Source of the DNA: an uncultured Lachnospiraceae bacterium
GTDB taxonomy: Bacteria; Bacillota; Clostridia; Lachnospirales; Lachnospiraceae
Length of the DNA stretch: 64,000 nucleotides
Assembly (NCBI GenBank): GCA_910585965.1
Contig: CAJUHH010000018.1
Coordinates: 4,296 to 68,295, forward strand
Direction: 5' to 3'
The position numbers and the translations under genes were made by a program. Under the pieces are notes generated by a model, which saw only the letters and a list, made by a program, of their open reading frames with translations, ran no database searches and was not told the DNA's origin. Shown here piece by piece: positions 6,890 through 15,381 of the stretch. Numbering within the stretch: position 1 is the first letter of the stretch; each line of letters opens with the position of its first letter.

Positions 6890-9457
6890 TCAGCAAGTCG
6901 CCCCGCCTTTCACCTTCTTTTCCAGAACGGCCGCCTTATCCATGCTTCCATGCAGCAGTTTATCCTGTACATAGTCGAACCCGAGACGATTCACCGTATC
7001 AGCAAAACGCTCTCCTGTGATTCCCTCGTCGCGGAAGAACAGGATCGCCCGTTCCACCGTATCCAAAACTTCTTCCTCGCTGGTAAAAAGCTTATCTAAC
7101 GGGCGGCCATTGGCAATTTTCTTGCCCCATCTGCCCCCGATGTAAATTTTATAACCGTCCGTATATTCTTCCGTAACGCCGAAAGGACATTTTCCTTTGC
7201 AGCGCCCGCAGCCGTTGCATGCTTCGTTGTCCACTCTCAGCATGCCCTCTTCCAGCTTCGCTGCCTTGATCGGGCAGCCTGTTTCTACCTGGCACTTCTT
7301 GCATCCCCGGCATTTGGAAAAATCAAACAACGGTACTCTTTGCCCGATAATTCCAAGGTCGTTCAGATCCGGTTTTACGCAGTTATTCGGGCAGCCCCCC
7401 ACAGCAATCTTGAATTTATGGGGCAAAGTAACCGTATGGTATCCCTCATAAAAACGGTCATGCAGCTTCTCGCTCAGCCCAAATGTATCGATCAGGCCGT
7501 ATTGGCAGGTCGTCCCCTTGCAGGAAACCACAGGGCGCACCAAAGAGCCTGTTCCGCCTGTCTCCAGGTTATTTTCTGCCAGATAAGCGATCAGAGGATC
7601 AATATTATCGTAAGGAACTCCCTGGATCTCCATCGTCAGGCGAGTGGTCATCGTAATCTCGCCGCTGCCGAAGCGTTCTGCCGCTTCTGCCACCGCCCGG
7701 TGTTCATCCGCTGTAATCTTGCCGTTTCTTGTAATCACGCGGACGTTGAATACGTCTCCATAACGTTTATCCTGGAGACAGCCCAGGCCTTTCACGCGTT
7801 TGATTTCCTCCGGGGGAAGCTTTCCTCCCGCCGGAACCGCTCTCTTTATCACGTTAAACGTAGCGCCTCCTTCCAATACCCTTGTATTGGTAAATCCCAG
7901 CGCCCTCAGCTTATTCTGCGCCAGATACCCTCTCTTTCCCCTTGCACATACTAACAGAAGCTTTTCGTCTTTCTGGTATTTCGTGGAAGCCTCCGCTGCT
8001 TTTGCCAGATTAAGCCAATCCGCCCCAGGCAGCGAAGGCGCGGGATGGGCATCGACCAGACGATAATCTTTCGCCGCTCCTGCGGCATATTCTGCTGGCG
8101 TTACGGATTCCAGGCGGCCGCTGATCTTATTGGCCAGAATATTACAAGCCGCTGCAAAAGGATGGATTGCCGTAGAAAACGGCGGCGCATATGCGAAATC
8201 CATCGTTGCGAAGTCTTCCGCTTTACAGCCCAGGGAAATTCCGGTGACAGCAATATCCGCCATCTTATCCACCGCTCCCGCGCCGATCACCTGCATTCCT
8301 AACAATTTATGGCTCTCCCTGTCAGCAACCAGCTTCGTAATGAAATTGCTGGAATCCGGATAATAATGGGCTTTGTCGTCGCTGACGCAGACAATGGAAA
8401 CAACAGAAAAACCTTCTGCCTTCGCCTGTTCCTCCGTCAAACCGGTTCTCGCCGCATTCAGCCCCTGCGCCAGCTTCACTACTCCTGTTCCCAGGCATCC
8501 CTTGTATTCGTTCTCTTCTCCCCCCAGATTCAGCGCCAAAACCCGACCAGCGATATTGGCCGTAGAACCCATCGCCGACCATTGCCTTTTCCCGGTTATG
8601 CGGTTTTTCACCATAGCGCAGTCCCCGACAGCATAAATATCGTCCAGATTCGTTCTCAGGCATTCATCGGTAATAATGCATCCCCTTTCCATCTCCAGTC
8701 CGCTGTCTTTCAAAAATCCCGTAGCCGGACGAATTCCCGCTGCCAGGACAACCATGTCCGCAGGCAGCGCTCCGGCTCCTGTCTGTACGGTTTCCACTTT
8801 TTCTCCGCCCTCAATGGCAAGAAGCGCCGTTCCTGTCAGGATACGCAGCCCTTTTCCTTGGAGCTGGCGGCGAATATAATCCGCCATTTCCTTGTCAAAA
8901 ATATTCGGCATAAGCTGGGGAGCCATGTCGATCACCGTAACGGCAATTCCCCTGGCCATCAGGTTTTCCGCCACTTCCAGCCCGATAAAGCCGCCTCCTG
9001 CAACAACCGCCCTCTTGCAGCCGTATTCTTCCGCATATTTCCTTGCTCCGATGGCATCTTCCGGCGTTCTGACCGTAAATACCCCGGAAAGCCCTGTTCC
9101 TTCCACTGGCGGTACCGACGGCTCCGCGCCCACCGCGATCACCAGCTTGTCATAGCTGACTTTTTCTTCCTCTTCTTTTCCAACAGTAATTGTTTTCCCC
9201 GCCGGGTCAATCGCCGTCACCTCACAGCCCGTATGTACCTCCGTGCCCGTCAGCCCCATAAATTTTGCCGGAGTATTGACGATCAATTCTTCCTCCGTTT
9301 CAATCGCGCCCCCGATATAATATGGAAGGCCGCATCCCGCATAGGAGATATCCTTTCCCTTTGTATAGATTACGATTTCGTCCTGCGGGTTTTCCCTTTT
9401 CAGCTTCGCGGCCACCTTCGTTCCAGCCGCAACGCCGCCGATAATTATTGTCTTCAT
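6890..9457 (-). CDS. CoA-disulfide reductase / rhodanese / sulfite-nitrite reductase-like fusion protein
   Basis: This 855-residue cytoplasmic protein has three parts. Residues 1-440 are a pyridine nucleotide-disulfide oxidoreductase with an N-terminal FAD motif and SYAGCGLPYYIGG, the single-cysteine active site of CoA-disulfide and persulfide reductases (Cys42). About 455-545 is a rhodanese domain with catalytic CARGKRG near 503. From about 555 a siroheme-type sulfite/nitrite reductase half-domain follows, with CKGTTC near 645 and GGCPNNC near 687. Two ferredoxin clusters are inserted (CRGCKKC near 719, CNGCGRCKGKC near 754). The order suggests NAD(P)H-driven reduction of persulfide or sulfur oxyanions. 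The ABC importer follows in the same operon. Confidence 0.85.
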   Translation of the reverse strand: MKTIIIGGVAAGTKVAAKLKRENPQDEIVIYTKGKDISYAGCGLPYYIGGAIETEEELIVNTPAKFMGLTGTEVHTGCEVTAIDPAGKTITVGKEEEEKVSYDKLVIAVGAEPSVPPVEGTGLSGVFTVRTPEDAIGARKYAEEYGCKRAVVAGGGFIGLEVAENLMARGIAVTVIDMAPQLMPNIFDKEMADYIRRQLQGKGLRILTGTALLAIEGGEKVETVQTGAGALPADMVVLAAGIRPATGFLKDSGLEMERGCIITDECLRTNLDDIYAVGDCAMVKNRITGKRQWSAMGSTANIAGRVLALNLGGEENEYKGCLGTGVVKLAQGLNAARTGLTEEQAKAEGFSVVSIVCVSDDKAHYYPDSSNFITKLVADRESHKLLGMQVIGAGAVDKMADIAVTGISLGCKAEDFATMDFAYAPPFSTAIHPFAAACNILANKISGRLESVTPAEYAAGAAKDYRLVDAHPAPSLPGADWLNLAKAAEASTKYQKDEKLLLVCARGKRGYLAQNKLRALGFTNTRVLEGGATFNVIKRAVPAGGKLPPEEIKRVKGLGCLQDKRYGDVFNVRVITRNGKITADEHRAVAEAAERFGSGEITMTTRLTMEIQGVPYDNIDPLIAYLAENNLETGGTGSLVRPVVSCKGTTCQYGLIDTFGLSEKLHDRFYEGYHTVTLPHKFKIAVGGCPNNCVKPDLNDLGIIGQRVPLFDFSKCRGCKKCQVETGCPIKAAKLEEGMLRVDNEACNGCGRCKGKCPFGVTEEYTDGYKIYIGGRWGKKIANGRPLDKLFTSEEEVLDTVERAILFFRDEGITGERFADTVNRLGFDYVQDKLLHGSMDKAAVLEKKVKGGATC

Positions 9458-9503
9458 AAAAATCTGCCTCCTGTCCGTCCTTCATCCTATGATTATATGG
9501 CAA

Positions 9504-9532
9504 ATTATATAATAAAAATGAACCGGGGGCAA
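9504..9532 (-). promoter_or_regulatory. Promoter of the flavoprotein-ABC transporter operon
   Basis: On the minus strand TTGCCC (9527-9532) and a perfect TATAAT (9504-9509) are separated by 17 bases. It lies just upstream of the fusion gene, after the pckA terminator. A second TATAAT lies a few bases further downstream. Confidence 0.65.
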
Positions 9533-9544
9533 TGGTCTCTTTTT

Positions 9545-9602
9545 TACAAAAAAAGAGGGTATCGCCTTATCATTCGTTTCCATGATTTTACGACACCCTC
9601 TT
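9545..9602 (-). terminator. Rho-independent terminator of pckA
   Basis: On the minus strand AAGAGGGTGTCG pairs with CGATACCCTCTT across a 26-base loop and is followed by a run of seven T. It starts about 40 bases after the pckA stop codon. Confidence 0.75.
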
Positions 9603-9640
9603 ATGCTTTTATTTTTCTCTCTTTTCAGGAACTCCCAACA

Positions 9641-11332
9641 TTAGTTGAGGGCATCCACCAATTTCTGAACTGCTGCAAGCGCTTCATCCGGAAGTTTGTC
9701 ATAGCCTTCCTTCTTTGTCGCGAAACCTTCCACAGCGTCCACGCGATTCTGCATAGCGCTCTTTAATGCCGCTTTGTATTCCGCATCGTTCAGGTCAGGC
9801 GCAAAGCCTTCCCAATCCATGATCTCGATATCTTCGAAAGGCCCCCACTGTTTGAAGGAAGCTTTTTCTTCTACGATGGTTTCAAGGATTCCCAGCGTAT
9901 CCGCAGGTTTTACCTTCTTGCCCATGAAATCGCCGGTATTGATGATGTAGCAGTCTACATTCTTCTCTTCCACCAGTTTCTTAAACTTCTCATAGTCATT
10001 GACAAGCGGATATGTCCTGAACGGGTTTGCATAAGGCACGATACGAAGAGCGTTCATATCGGTTCCTGCTGCCACGCGTTCTGCGGTAGAAGTCTTGGTA
10101 GCCAGCGTAGCGCCCATAACGGAAGCCAGCGCTGCGCCTTTTAATTTTACTACCGGCGGAATGGTCGGGTCTTTCATAATCCAGAAAATAGCGTTAACTG
10201 GAGCATCGATCTTATCCACGCGGTTCGGGGACCACAATTTGGACTTGATCGCACGGCCGTTACCGTTCCTGATATCTTCTGTCACCAACTGGATCTTGCC
10301 TTCGTTGTCCAATGTACAAGAGCAGTTCTGAGCGGAAAGCAAATATTCATTATCCGCGCATCCTGTCGGGTAATCTGCTGTCTTATCAAAATAAGTAGGC
10401 TCCAAAGCAACAGATGCACAAGTATCGGTATTGATAATGAACGCATCGTCATGAAGAACCTTAATCTCGTATTTTCCGCCATGTTTTGCATGAGTCAGAG
10501 TGGATTTGCCGGAGCCGGACAAGCCGTAAACGGATGCAACGAAAGTCTTTCCACCAGGAAGCAAATACTCTTTCTGGCCGCCGTGGCAGGAAGCATAACC
10601 GTTTCTGTTTGCCAGCGCCCATGCCATCGTCAGCGTGCCTTTCTTATGCTCGCCGAAATACCTCATGCCGAGGATCGCCGCACAGTTCTGGTTCGTATCG
10701 AAATAGCAGAGCGTCAGAGGATCGCTTAAGCAGCTGTAGTCAACATCCGGCCTTTCCCCGGGCGTCCACTGGGGATCGGAGAAAATATAAATATCCGGCT
10801 CGTTGCCGTCGCCGATCGGTTTGGAATTTTTGTACATTTTTACATATTCATCGGACATATACTGGAAATTCAGCATCCAGTTATAAAGGAGGTTCTCTTC
10901 TCCTTCCGGAATGAGCAGATGAGCTTTTGCCATGAATTCAGGATCAAGGCCGATGAAGCATTCCGCATGGTACATCGTCTTCCAACGCGTCTCATAAACA
11001 GCATCCATAACAACCTTATCAAGCTTTACTTCGTCTACGCCCGGTTCGCCCTTGATGCGGCGCGCCGCTGCATAACGGCCGGTTACTGCGCCGTCGTTGA
11101 ACAGAAGCACTCTGGAATCCTTCTCCAGCCCGAATGTCTCGCCATCTTTAATTTTCATATCCGTTACGATTGTACCGGGAGAATTTTTTGCCATTTCATA
11201 AGCTTCTTTTAAGGTATTCACTTTTACTACGTTATTGCCATAAAAAGCAGCTTCAATGATAGATCTTGTTTTGGAAAAACCAACTTTTCCTGCGCCAATT
11301 TCACTAATTGGATAATACGCCTTTGTTGACAT
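9641..11332 (-). CDS. pckA: Phosphoenolpyruvate carboxykinase (ATP)
   Basis: The 563-residue enzyme interconverts oxaloacetate + ATP and PEP + CO2 + ADP. It shows the kinase P-loop GLSGSGKST and the following LHDDAFI acidic metal-binding segment, and it has the ATP-dependent family architecture. It is somewhat longer than the usual 530-540 residues, with extra sequence at the C-terminus. AGGAGG lies seven bases before the ATG. In an anaerobe it can run in either direction, linking PEP to oxaloacetate used by citrate synthase and by the decarboxylase cluster at 34-39 kb. It has its own promoter, an approximately 115-base leader and a terminator. Confidence 0.95.
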   Translation of the reverse strand: MSTKAYYPISEIGAGKVGFSKTRSIIEAAFYGNNVVKVNTLKEAYEMAKNSPGTIVTDMKIKDGETFGLEKDSRVLLFNDGAVTGRYAAARRIKGEPGVDEVKLDKVVMDAVYETRWKTMYHAECFIGLDPEFMAKAHLLIPEGEENLLYNWMLNFQYMSDEYVKMYKNSKPIGDGNEPDIYIFSDPQWTPGERPDVDYSCLSDPLTLCYFDTNQNCAAILGMRYFGEHKKGTLTMAWALANRNGYASCHGGQKEYLLPGGKTFVASVYGLSGSGKSTLTHAKHGGKYEIKVLHDDAFIINTDTCASVALEPTYFDKTADYPTGCADNEYLLSAQNCSCTLDNEGKIQLVTEDIRNGNGRAIKSKLWSPNRVDKIDAPVNAIFWIMKDPTIPPVVKLKGAALASVMGATLATKTSTAERVAAGTDMNALRIVPYANPFRTYPLVNDYEKFKKLVEEKNVDCYIINTGDFMGKKVKPADTLGILETIVEEKASFKQWGPFEDIEIMDWEGFAPDLNDAEYKAALKSAMQNRVDAVEGFATKKEGYDKLPDEALAAVQKLVDALN

Positions 11333-11457
11333 GTTACGTCCTCCTTATATTATTGTTATTATTTACCGCATTTTATATGTATCTGCTATCCATGCTATAT
11401 GCGTATGTTTATAGCATTCATAAAATACGGTTTATGACAACTTAGTACATCTATTAT

Positions 11458-11486
11458 ATTATGTCAGAATCAAATTTAAAAGTCAA
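11458..11486 (-). promoter_or_regulatory. Promoter of pckA
   Basis: On the minus strand TTGACT (11481-11486) and CATAAT (11458-11463) are 17 bases apart. The resulting leader of about 115 bases can form an imperfect hairpin (CCGTATTTTATG...CATATAAAATGCGG, with GCTATA/TATAGC inside), which could be an operator or mRNA structure. Confidence 0.6.
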
Positions 11487-11523
11487 GATTCCCTTATTCT
11501 TTTTTACATTTTTTTCTCACATC

Positions 11524-11562
11524 GCCGTCAGCGATTGCCGTCAGCGATTGCTGTCGGAGATT
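11524..11562. repeat. 13-bp tandem repeat at the 3' end of the aminopeptidase gene
   Basis: Two identical units GCCGTCAGCGATT (11524-11536, 11537-11549) are followed by a diverged unit GCTGTCGGAGATT. The stop codon of the aminopeptidase gene lies inside the second unit. Because 13 is not a multiple of three, unit gain or loss would change the C-terminal tail. Confidence 0.85.
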
Positions 11563-13358
11563 GCTATCGGCGCGGTAGCCTCTGCCAGCCATTCCCGCTC
11601 TTCCTCTGTCAGATATTCCTGCGTCTTCTCGTATACCTGGGCATGGTACCGATTCAGCCGCTCCACATCCGCCGGCTGCATATAGGCCGTGTCGATCGCT
11701 TCTTTATCGATAGGCGCAAACGTAAGCGTATCGAAACGCAGGAACTGCCCGTCCCCATTTTTTTCATCCTTTCTCACAACGAGAATATTTTCTGTCCGAA
11801 TGCCGTGACTGTTCTCGATATAAACGCCGGGTTCATTGGAAACGATCATCCCGGGTTCAATCACTGCCTCTTTCATGGAATCTGCAAAACGCCAGCGAAT
11901 ATTCTGGGGTCCCTCATGGACGTTCAGCATATACCCGATTCCATGGCCGGTCCCGCATTTATAATCGATGCCATGGCTCCAAAGGGGCTGCCTGGCCAGG
12001 ATATCCAAGTTGCGCCCCGTGCATCCATACAAGAACTTGGCCGCCGTCAGCTGCAGCATGCCGACTGCCACTAAGGTGAAATGCTTTTTCACTTCATTGT
12101 CTATCGGGCCAAGGACAATGGTTCTCGTTACATCCGTCGTCCCGCCCATATACTGTCCGCCGGAATCCACAAGAAGCATTCCTTCCGGGGCGAGCGTCTT
12201 ATGGTTCTGTTCCGTGGCCTCATAATGCATCATCGCCGCGCTGTCCTTGTATGCGCTGATCGTAGGAAAAGACAGATCCAGGAATCCTTCCGTATTTCGG
12301 CGCAGATCATCCAGATATTTTGCGGCGGACAATTCCGTGATCTCCATCTTTCCTATATTCTTTTTCAGCCAATAGATAAATTTGATAAGCGCCACGCTGT
12401 CCTTTCGGTATACCTCTTCCATCCTGGACAATTCCGTTTCATTTTTCACCGCTTTCATCCGTTCCGTCGGATTATCCCCGTCCACATGCCCGGCCCGTTC
12501 GTCTATCCTCTTAAATAAGGCATAATTGCTGTTTCTCTCATCCAGGAATACCTTTCCTTTATAATCATATTTTTCCAGGAAATCCTCGATCCCGTCATAA
12601 TCCTTCCATATGATATGGTTCTCCCTGGCATATTTTTCAAATTCTTCCGTCACCGCAGGTTTCTGTGCAAAAAAGTAGATTTCCTCCTGAGTCAGGAAGC
12701 CATAGGACAGCGCCACCGGATTGCATTCCACATCACTGCCCCTGATATTCAGCAGCCACATCAAATCGTCCAGCTTGCTTAACAGCAGGTATTCCGCTCC
12801 TGCCTCTTTTATTTTCTCCCTCACTTCCCCCAGCTTTTCCGCCGTGCTTTTCCCGCAGACTTCCCCTGGAAGCACCGTAATGCCCCGGCAGGGTTTTTCC
12901 GGCCTTTCTGCCCATACTGCCGCTGCCAGATCCTGCCCGTACGCGATTCGAATCTTTTTTTCCGCCAGCTTCTTCTCCAGTTTGCGGCCCTCTTTGCAGC
13001 TGACCGTCCTTCCGTCAAAGCCAAGAGTCTGCCCTTCCTTCATCTGTTCATATAAAAAATCAGGGATTTCCGGCACGCTCTCCTCCTGCATGCGGAACAA
13101 CGTAATGCCGGTTCCTTCCAGTTCTCTGTCCGCCTGGATAAAATATCTTCCGTCCGTCCACAGCCCTGCCGTGTCCTTTCCGACTACTAAAGTCCCGTTT
13201 GATCCGGTAAAGCCGGAAAAATACTCCCTTGCCTTAAAATATTCGTCCACATACTCCGAGTTATGGTAATCGGCAGTAGGAATCATATAATAGGCCATGC
13301 CCGCTTTTTCCATTTCTTCCCTTAACAGCGCCAGCCTGTTTTGTATCACTGCATTCAT
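11541..13358 (-). CDS. Aminopeptidase P family protein (Xaa-Pro aminopeptidase, long form)
   Basis: This 605-residue protein has two creatinase-like N-terminal domains and a C-terminal M24 metallopeptidase domain. Metal-binding motifs are visible: LLVDSGGQYMGGTTDVTRT (two Asp), GTGHGIGYMLNVHEGP (His), and the EPGMIVSNEPGVY and GIRTENILVV blocks (Glu). The enzyme would release N-terminal residues preceding proline in the cytoplasm. The start at 13358 (MNAVIQNRL) has GAGGACAGGA upstream and fits the family's N-terminus; in-frame codons further upstream are less well placed. The C-terminus ends within a 13-bp tandem repeat. Confidence 0.9.
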   Translation of the reverse strand: MNAVIQNRLALLREEMEKAGMAYYMIPTADYHNSEYVDEYFKAREYFSGFTGSNGTLVVGKDTAGLWTDGRYFIQADRELEGTGITLFRMQEESVPEIPDFLYEQMKEGQTLGFDGRTVSCKEGRKLEKKLAEKKIRIAYGQDLAAAVWAERPEKPCRGITVLPGEVCGKSTAEKLGEVREKIKEAGAEYLLLSKLDDLMWLLNIRGSDVECNPVALSYGFLTQEEIYFFAQKPAVTEEFEKYARENHIIWKDYDGIEDFLEKYDYKGKVFLDERNSNYALFKRIDERAGHVDGDNPTERMKAVKNETELSRMEEVYRKDSVALIKFIYWLKKNIGKMEITELSAAKYLDDLRRNTEGFLDLSFPTISAYKDSAAMMHYEATEQNHKTLAPEGMLLVDSGGQYMGGTTDVTRTIVLGPIDNEVKKHFTLVAVGMLQLTAAKFLYGCTGRNLDILARQPLWSHGIDYKCGTGHGIGYMLNVHEGPQNIRWRFADSMKEAVIEPGMIVSNEPGVYIENSHGIRTENILVVRKDEKNGDGQFLRFDTLTFAPIDKEAIDTAYMQPADVERLNRYHAQVYEKTQEYLTEEEREWLAEATAPIAISDSNR

Positions 13359-13543
13359 TTTCCTGTCCTCTTTTCTCATAATTTTCACAGCCATTTTCTT
13401 ATTTATTGTAATATGTTTTCCTAAAAAAAGAAAGAAGCCCGCCGCCCCAAACCATTAATTTTTCAAAAATATTCAATTTTTTTTACAATCCCCCACTTTT
13501 TTATGATATTATAACACCTAAAGGAATGGAAAGGAGGCCTGCT

Positions 13544-14911
13544 ATGGATCACAATATTTATTCCGAAGTCACGCCTGAAATCATACAACTTGCAAAAATG
13601 AGCGAAAAAGCCGATATTATCGAGACTGAGCTTTTTACAAAATATGACGTAAAAAGAGGACTCAGGGATTTGAGCGGAAGGGGCGTGCTCGCAGGGCTCA
13701 CCCGGATTTCCGATGTCCGCGCCAACCGAATCGTTGACGGGGTGCAGATACCGATTCATGGAAATTTATTTTACAGGGGCTATAATGTCAAAGACCTGGT
13801 TGACGGTTTTACGAGAGAGAACCGCTTCGGTTTTGAAGAAGTCACCTATCTCTTATTATTTGATAAACTGCCTAACAAGAAGGAATTGGACGATTTTTGC
13901 GCATTGCTCAGTTTTTACCGCAATCTGCCCACATCCTTTGTGCGGGATATCATTATGAAAGCGCCCAGCAGGGATATGATGAATACGCTGGCAAGGAGCG
14001 TCCTGACCCTTTACTCTTATGATGACCGCGCCGACGACACTTCCCTGCCCAATGTGCTGCGGCAATGCCTGCAGCTGATCAGCCTGTTCCCGCTATTGTC
14101 CATTTACGGCTACCAGGCGTACAGTTATTACCATGACGGGAAAAGCCTGTATATCCATTCGCCGCTGCCGGAGTTATCCGCAGCAGAGAATATATTACAT
14201 ATTTTAAGGCCTGACAGCTCTTATACTCCCCTGGAAGCCAAGATACTCGATATCGCCCTCGTGCTTCATATGGAACATGGCGGTGGCAATAACTCTACTT
14301 TTACGACCCATGTCGTGACCTCTTCCCTGACCGATACTTATTCCGTCATCGCGGCGGCCATCGGCTCCCTGAAAGGACCGAGGCATGGCGGGGCCAATAT
14401 CAAAGTAGTGCAAATGTTTGAAGAAATGCAGCAGACCCTGTCCGATTGGACGGATGAAGAAGAAGTGGAGGCTTATCTGCTGAAGCTTCTCCGCAAAGAG
14501 GCTTTCGACCATGCGGGACTCATATACGGCGTAGGACATGCCGTTTATTCCAAGTCCGACCCCCGGGCCGTTATTTTTAAATCATTTGTGGAAAAGCTCT
14601 CGGAAGAGAAAGGGCTGCAGAAAGAATTCGCGCTTTACTCCTTAGTCGAGCGCCTAGCTCCCGAAGTCATCGCCAAAGAACGGCAGATCTACAAGGGCGT
14701 CAACATTAATGTGGATTTCTATTCCGGCTTTGTATACCATATGCTGGGGCTTCCTATGGAATTATATACCCCGATTTTCGCCATGGCCCGTATTTCCGGC
14801 TGGAGCGCGCATCGTATGGAAGAACTGGCTAACAACGGCAAGATCATCCGCCCGGCTTATAAGCCCATAGGGTCGGACCATACTTACGTGGATATGATTT
14901 CCCGGCCGTAA
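13544..14911 (+). CDS. gltA: Citrate synthase
   Basis: The 455-residue enzyme condenses oxaloacetate with acetyl-CoA. Family blocks include the N-terminal substrate region GVQIPIHGNLFYRGYNVKDL, HMEHGGGNNSTFTTHVVTS with the first catalytic His, GSLKGPRHGGAN with the second, and YSGFVYHMLGLP with the C-terminal catalytic region (VDFYSG). It belongs to the long type I group common in Clostridia. The start at 13544 is preceded by AGGAGG at a spacing of seven; the upstream in-frame ATG at 13526 would overlap that site. Two hairpins follow the stop. It is one of few plus-strand genes here. Confidence 0.93.
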   Translation: MDHNIYSEVTPEIIQLAKMSEKADIIETELFTKYDVKRGLRDLSGRGVLAGLTRISDVRANRIVDGVQIPIHGNLFYRGYNVKDLVDGFTRENRFGFEEVTYLLLFDKLPNKKELDDFCALLSFYRNLPTSFVRDIIMKAPSRDMMNTLARSVLTLYSYDDRADDTSLPNVLRQCLQLISLFPLLSIYGYQAYSYYHDGKSLYIHSPLPELSAAENILHILRPDSSYTPLEAKILDIALVLHMEHGGGNNSTFTTHVVTSSLTDTYSVIAAAIGSLKGPRHGGANIKVVQMFEEMQQTLSDWTDEEEVEAYLLKLLRKEAFDHAGLIYGVGHAVYSKSDPRAVIFKSFVEKLSEEKGLQKEFALYSLVERLAPEVIAKERQIYKGVNINVDFYSGFVYHMLGLPMELYTPIFAMARISGWSAHRMEELANNGKIIRPAYKPIGSDHTYVDMISRP

Positions 14912-14942
14912 TAACTGCTTCCAGGCAAACAGTTATTTTATA

Positions 14943-15003
14943 CAAAAAAATACCAGATACCCGCTATTTCATAAAAGAAACCGGTATCTGGTGTTTTTAT
15001 TTT
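14943..15003. terminator. Bidirectional terminator between citrate synthase and a small membrane protein
   Basis: ACCAGATACC (14952-14961) pairs with GGTATCTGGT (14983-14992), with an A-run before and a T-run after, so it can end both converging transcripts. A smaller hairpin (AATAACTG/CAGTTATT, 14910-14937) overlaps the citrate synthase stop. Confidence 0.85.
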
Positions 15004-15018
15004 CTAAAAATCTGCCAA

Positions 15019-15345
15019 TTAATCAATAAACAGCTTTCTCGCTTTCCTATATGCCACCATATATATAATAAGCGCCGCAATAAAAACGGCATCCGCTGCT
15101 ATGTTCAAACCCGTCACGGCCAGGTTCCCGGCGGCAGACAGAACGATGAGCGCCCCTGCCAGCAGAACCCTGCCAAACATATAGTCGATAAAACCTTTTT
15201 TATCCTTCATTTTGTTCACGTCCATTTCCTTGCTGACGATCACCCCTGTTTTTATCTCCCCGGTTTTTTTCATTACTACCGCTATATAAATCAAGTAAAC
15301 TCCGCTCGCCCCGATCAGCAGATCGAATATATTTACATTTCCCAT
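15019..15345 (-). CDS. Small membrane protein of unknown function
   Basis: This 108-residue protein has three hydrophobic segments, at about residues 5-25, 57-76 and 80-100. They are separated by a lysine-rich hydrophilic loop (KEMDVNKMKDKKG). I do not recognise a named family. The ATG at 15345 has AGGAGG six bases upstream; an in-frame TTG two codons earlier overlaps that spacer. It lies downstream of thrC on the same strand and shares the bidirectional terminator with citrate synthase. Confidence 0.65.
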   Translation of the reverse strand: MGNVNIFDLLIGASGVYLIYIAVVMKKTGEIKTGVIVSKEMDVNKMKDKKGFIDYMFGRVLLAGALIVLSAAGNLAVTGLNIAADAVFIAALIIYMVAYRKARKLFID

Positions 15346-15381
15346 GCGCAACCTCCTGCCGTTTCCTTTGTATCCCGTCCG

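Noticed and set aside
8309..9766. 485-codon plus-strand open frame opposite the flavoprotein fusion gene
   Set aside because: It lies antisense to a well-supported gene, has no ribosome binding site or family motifs, and its composition (Arg/His/Ser-rich) is typical of an antisense shadow.
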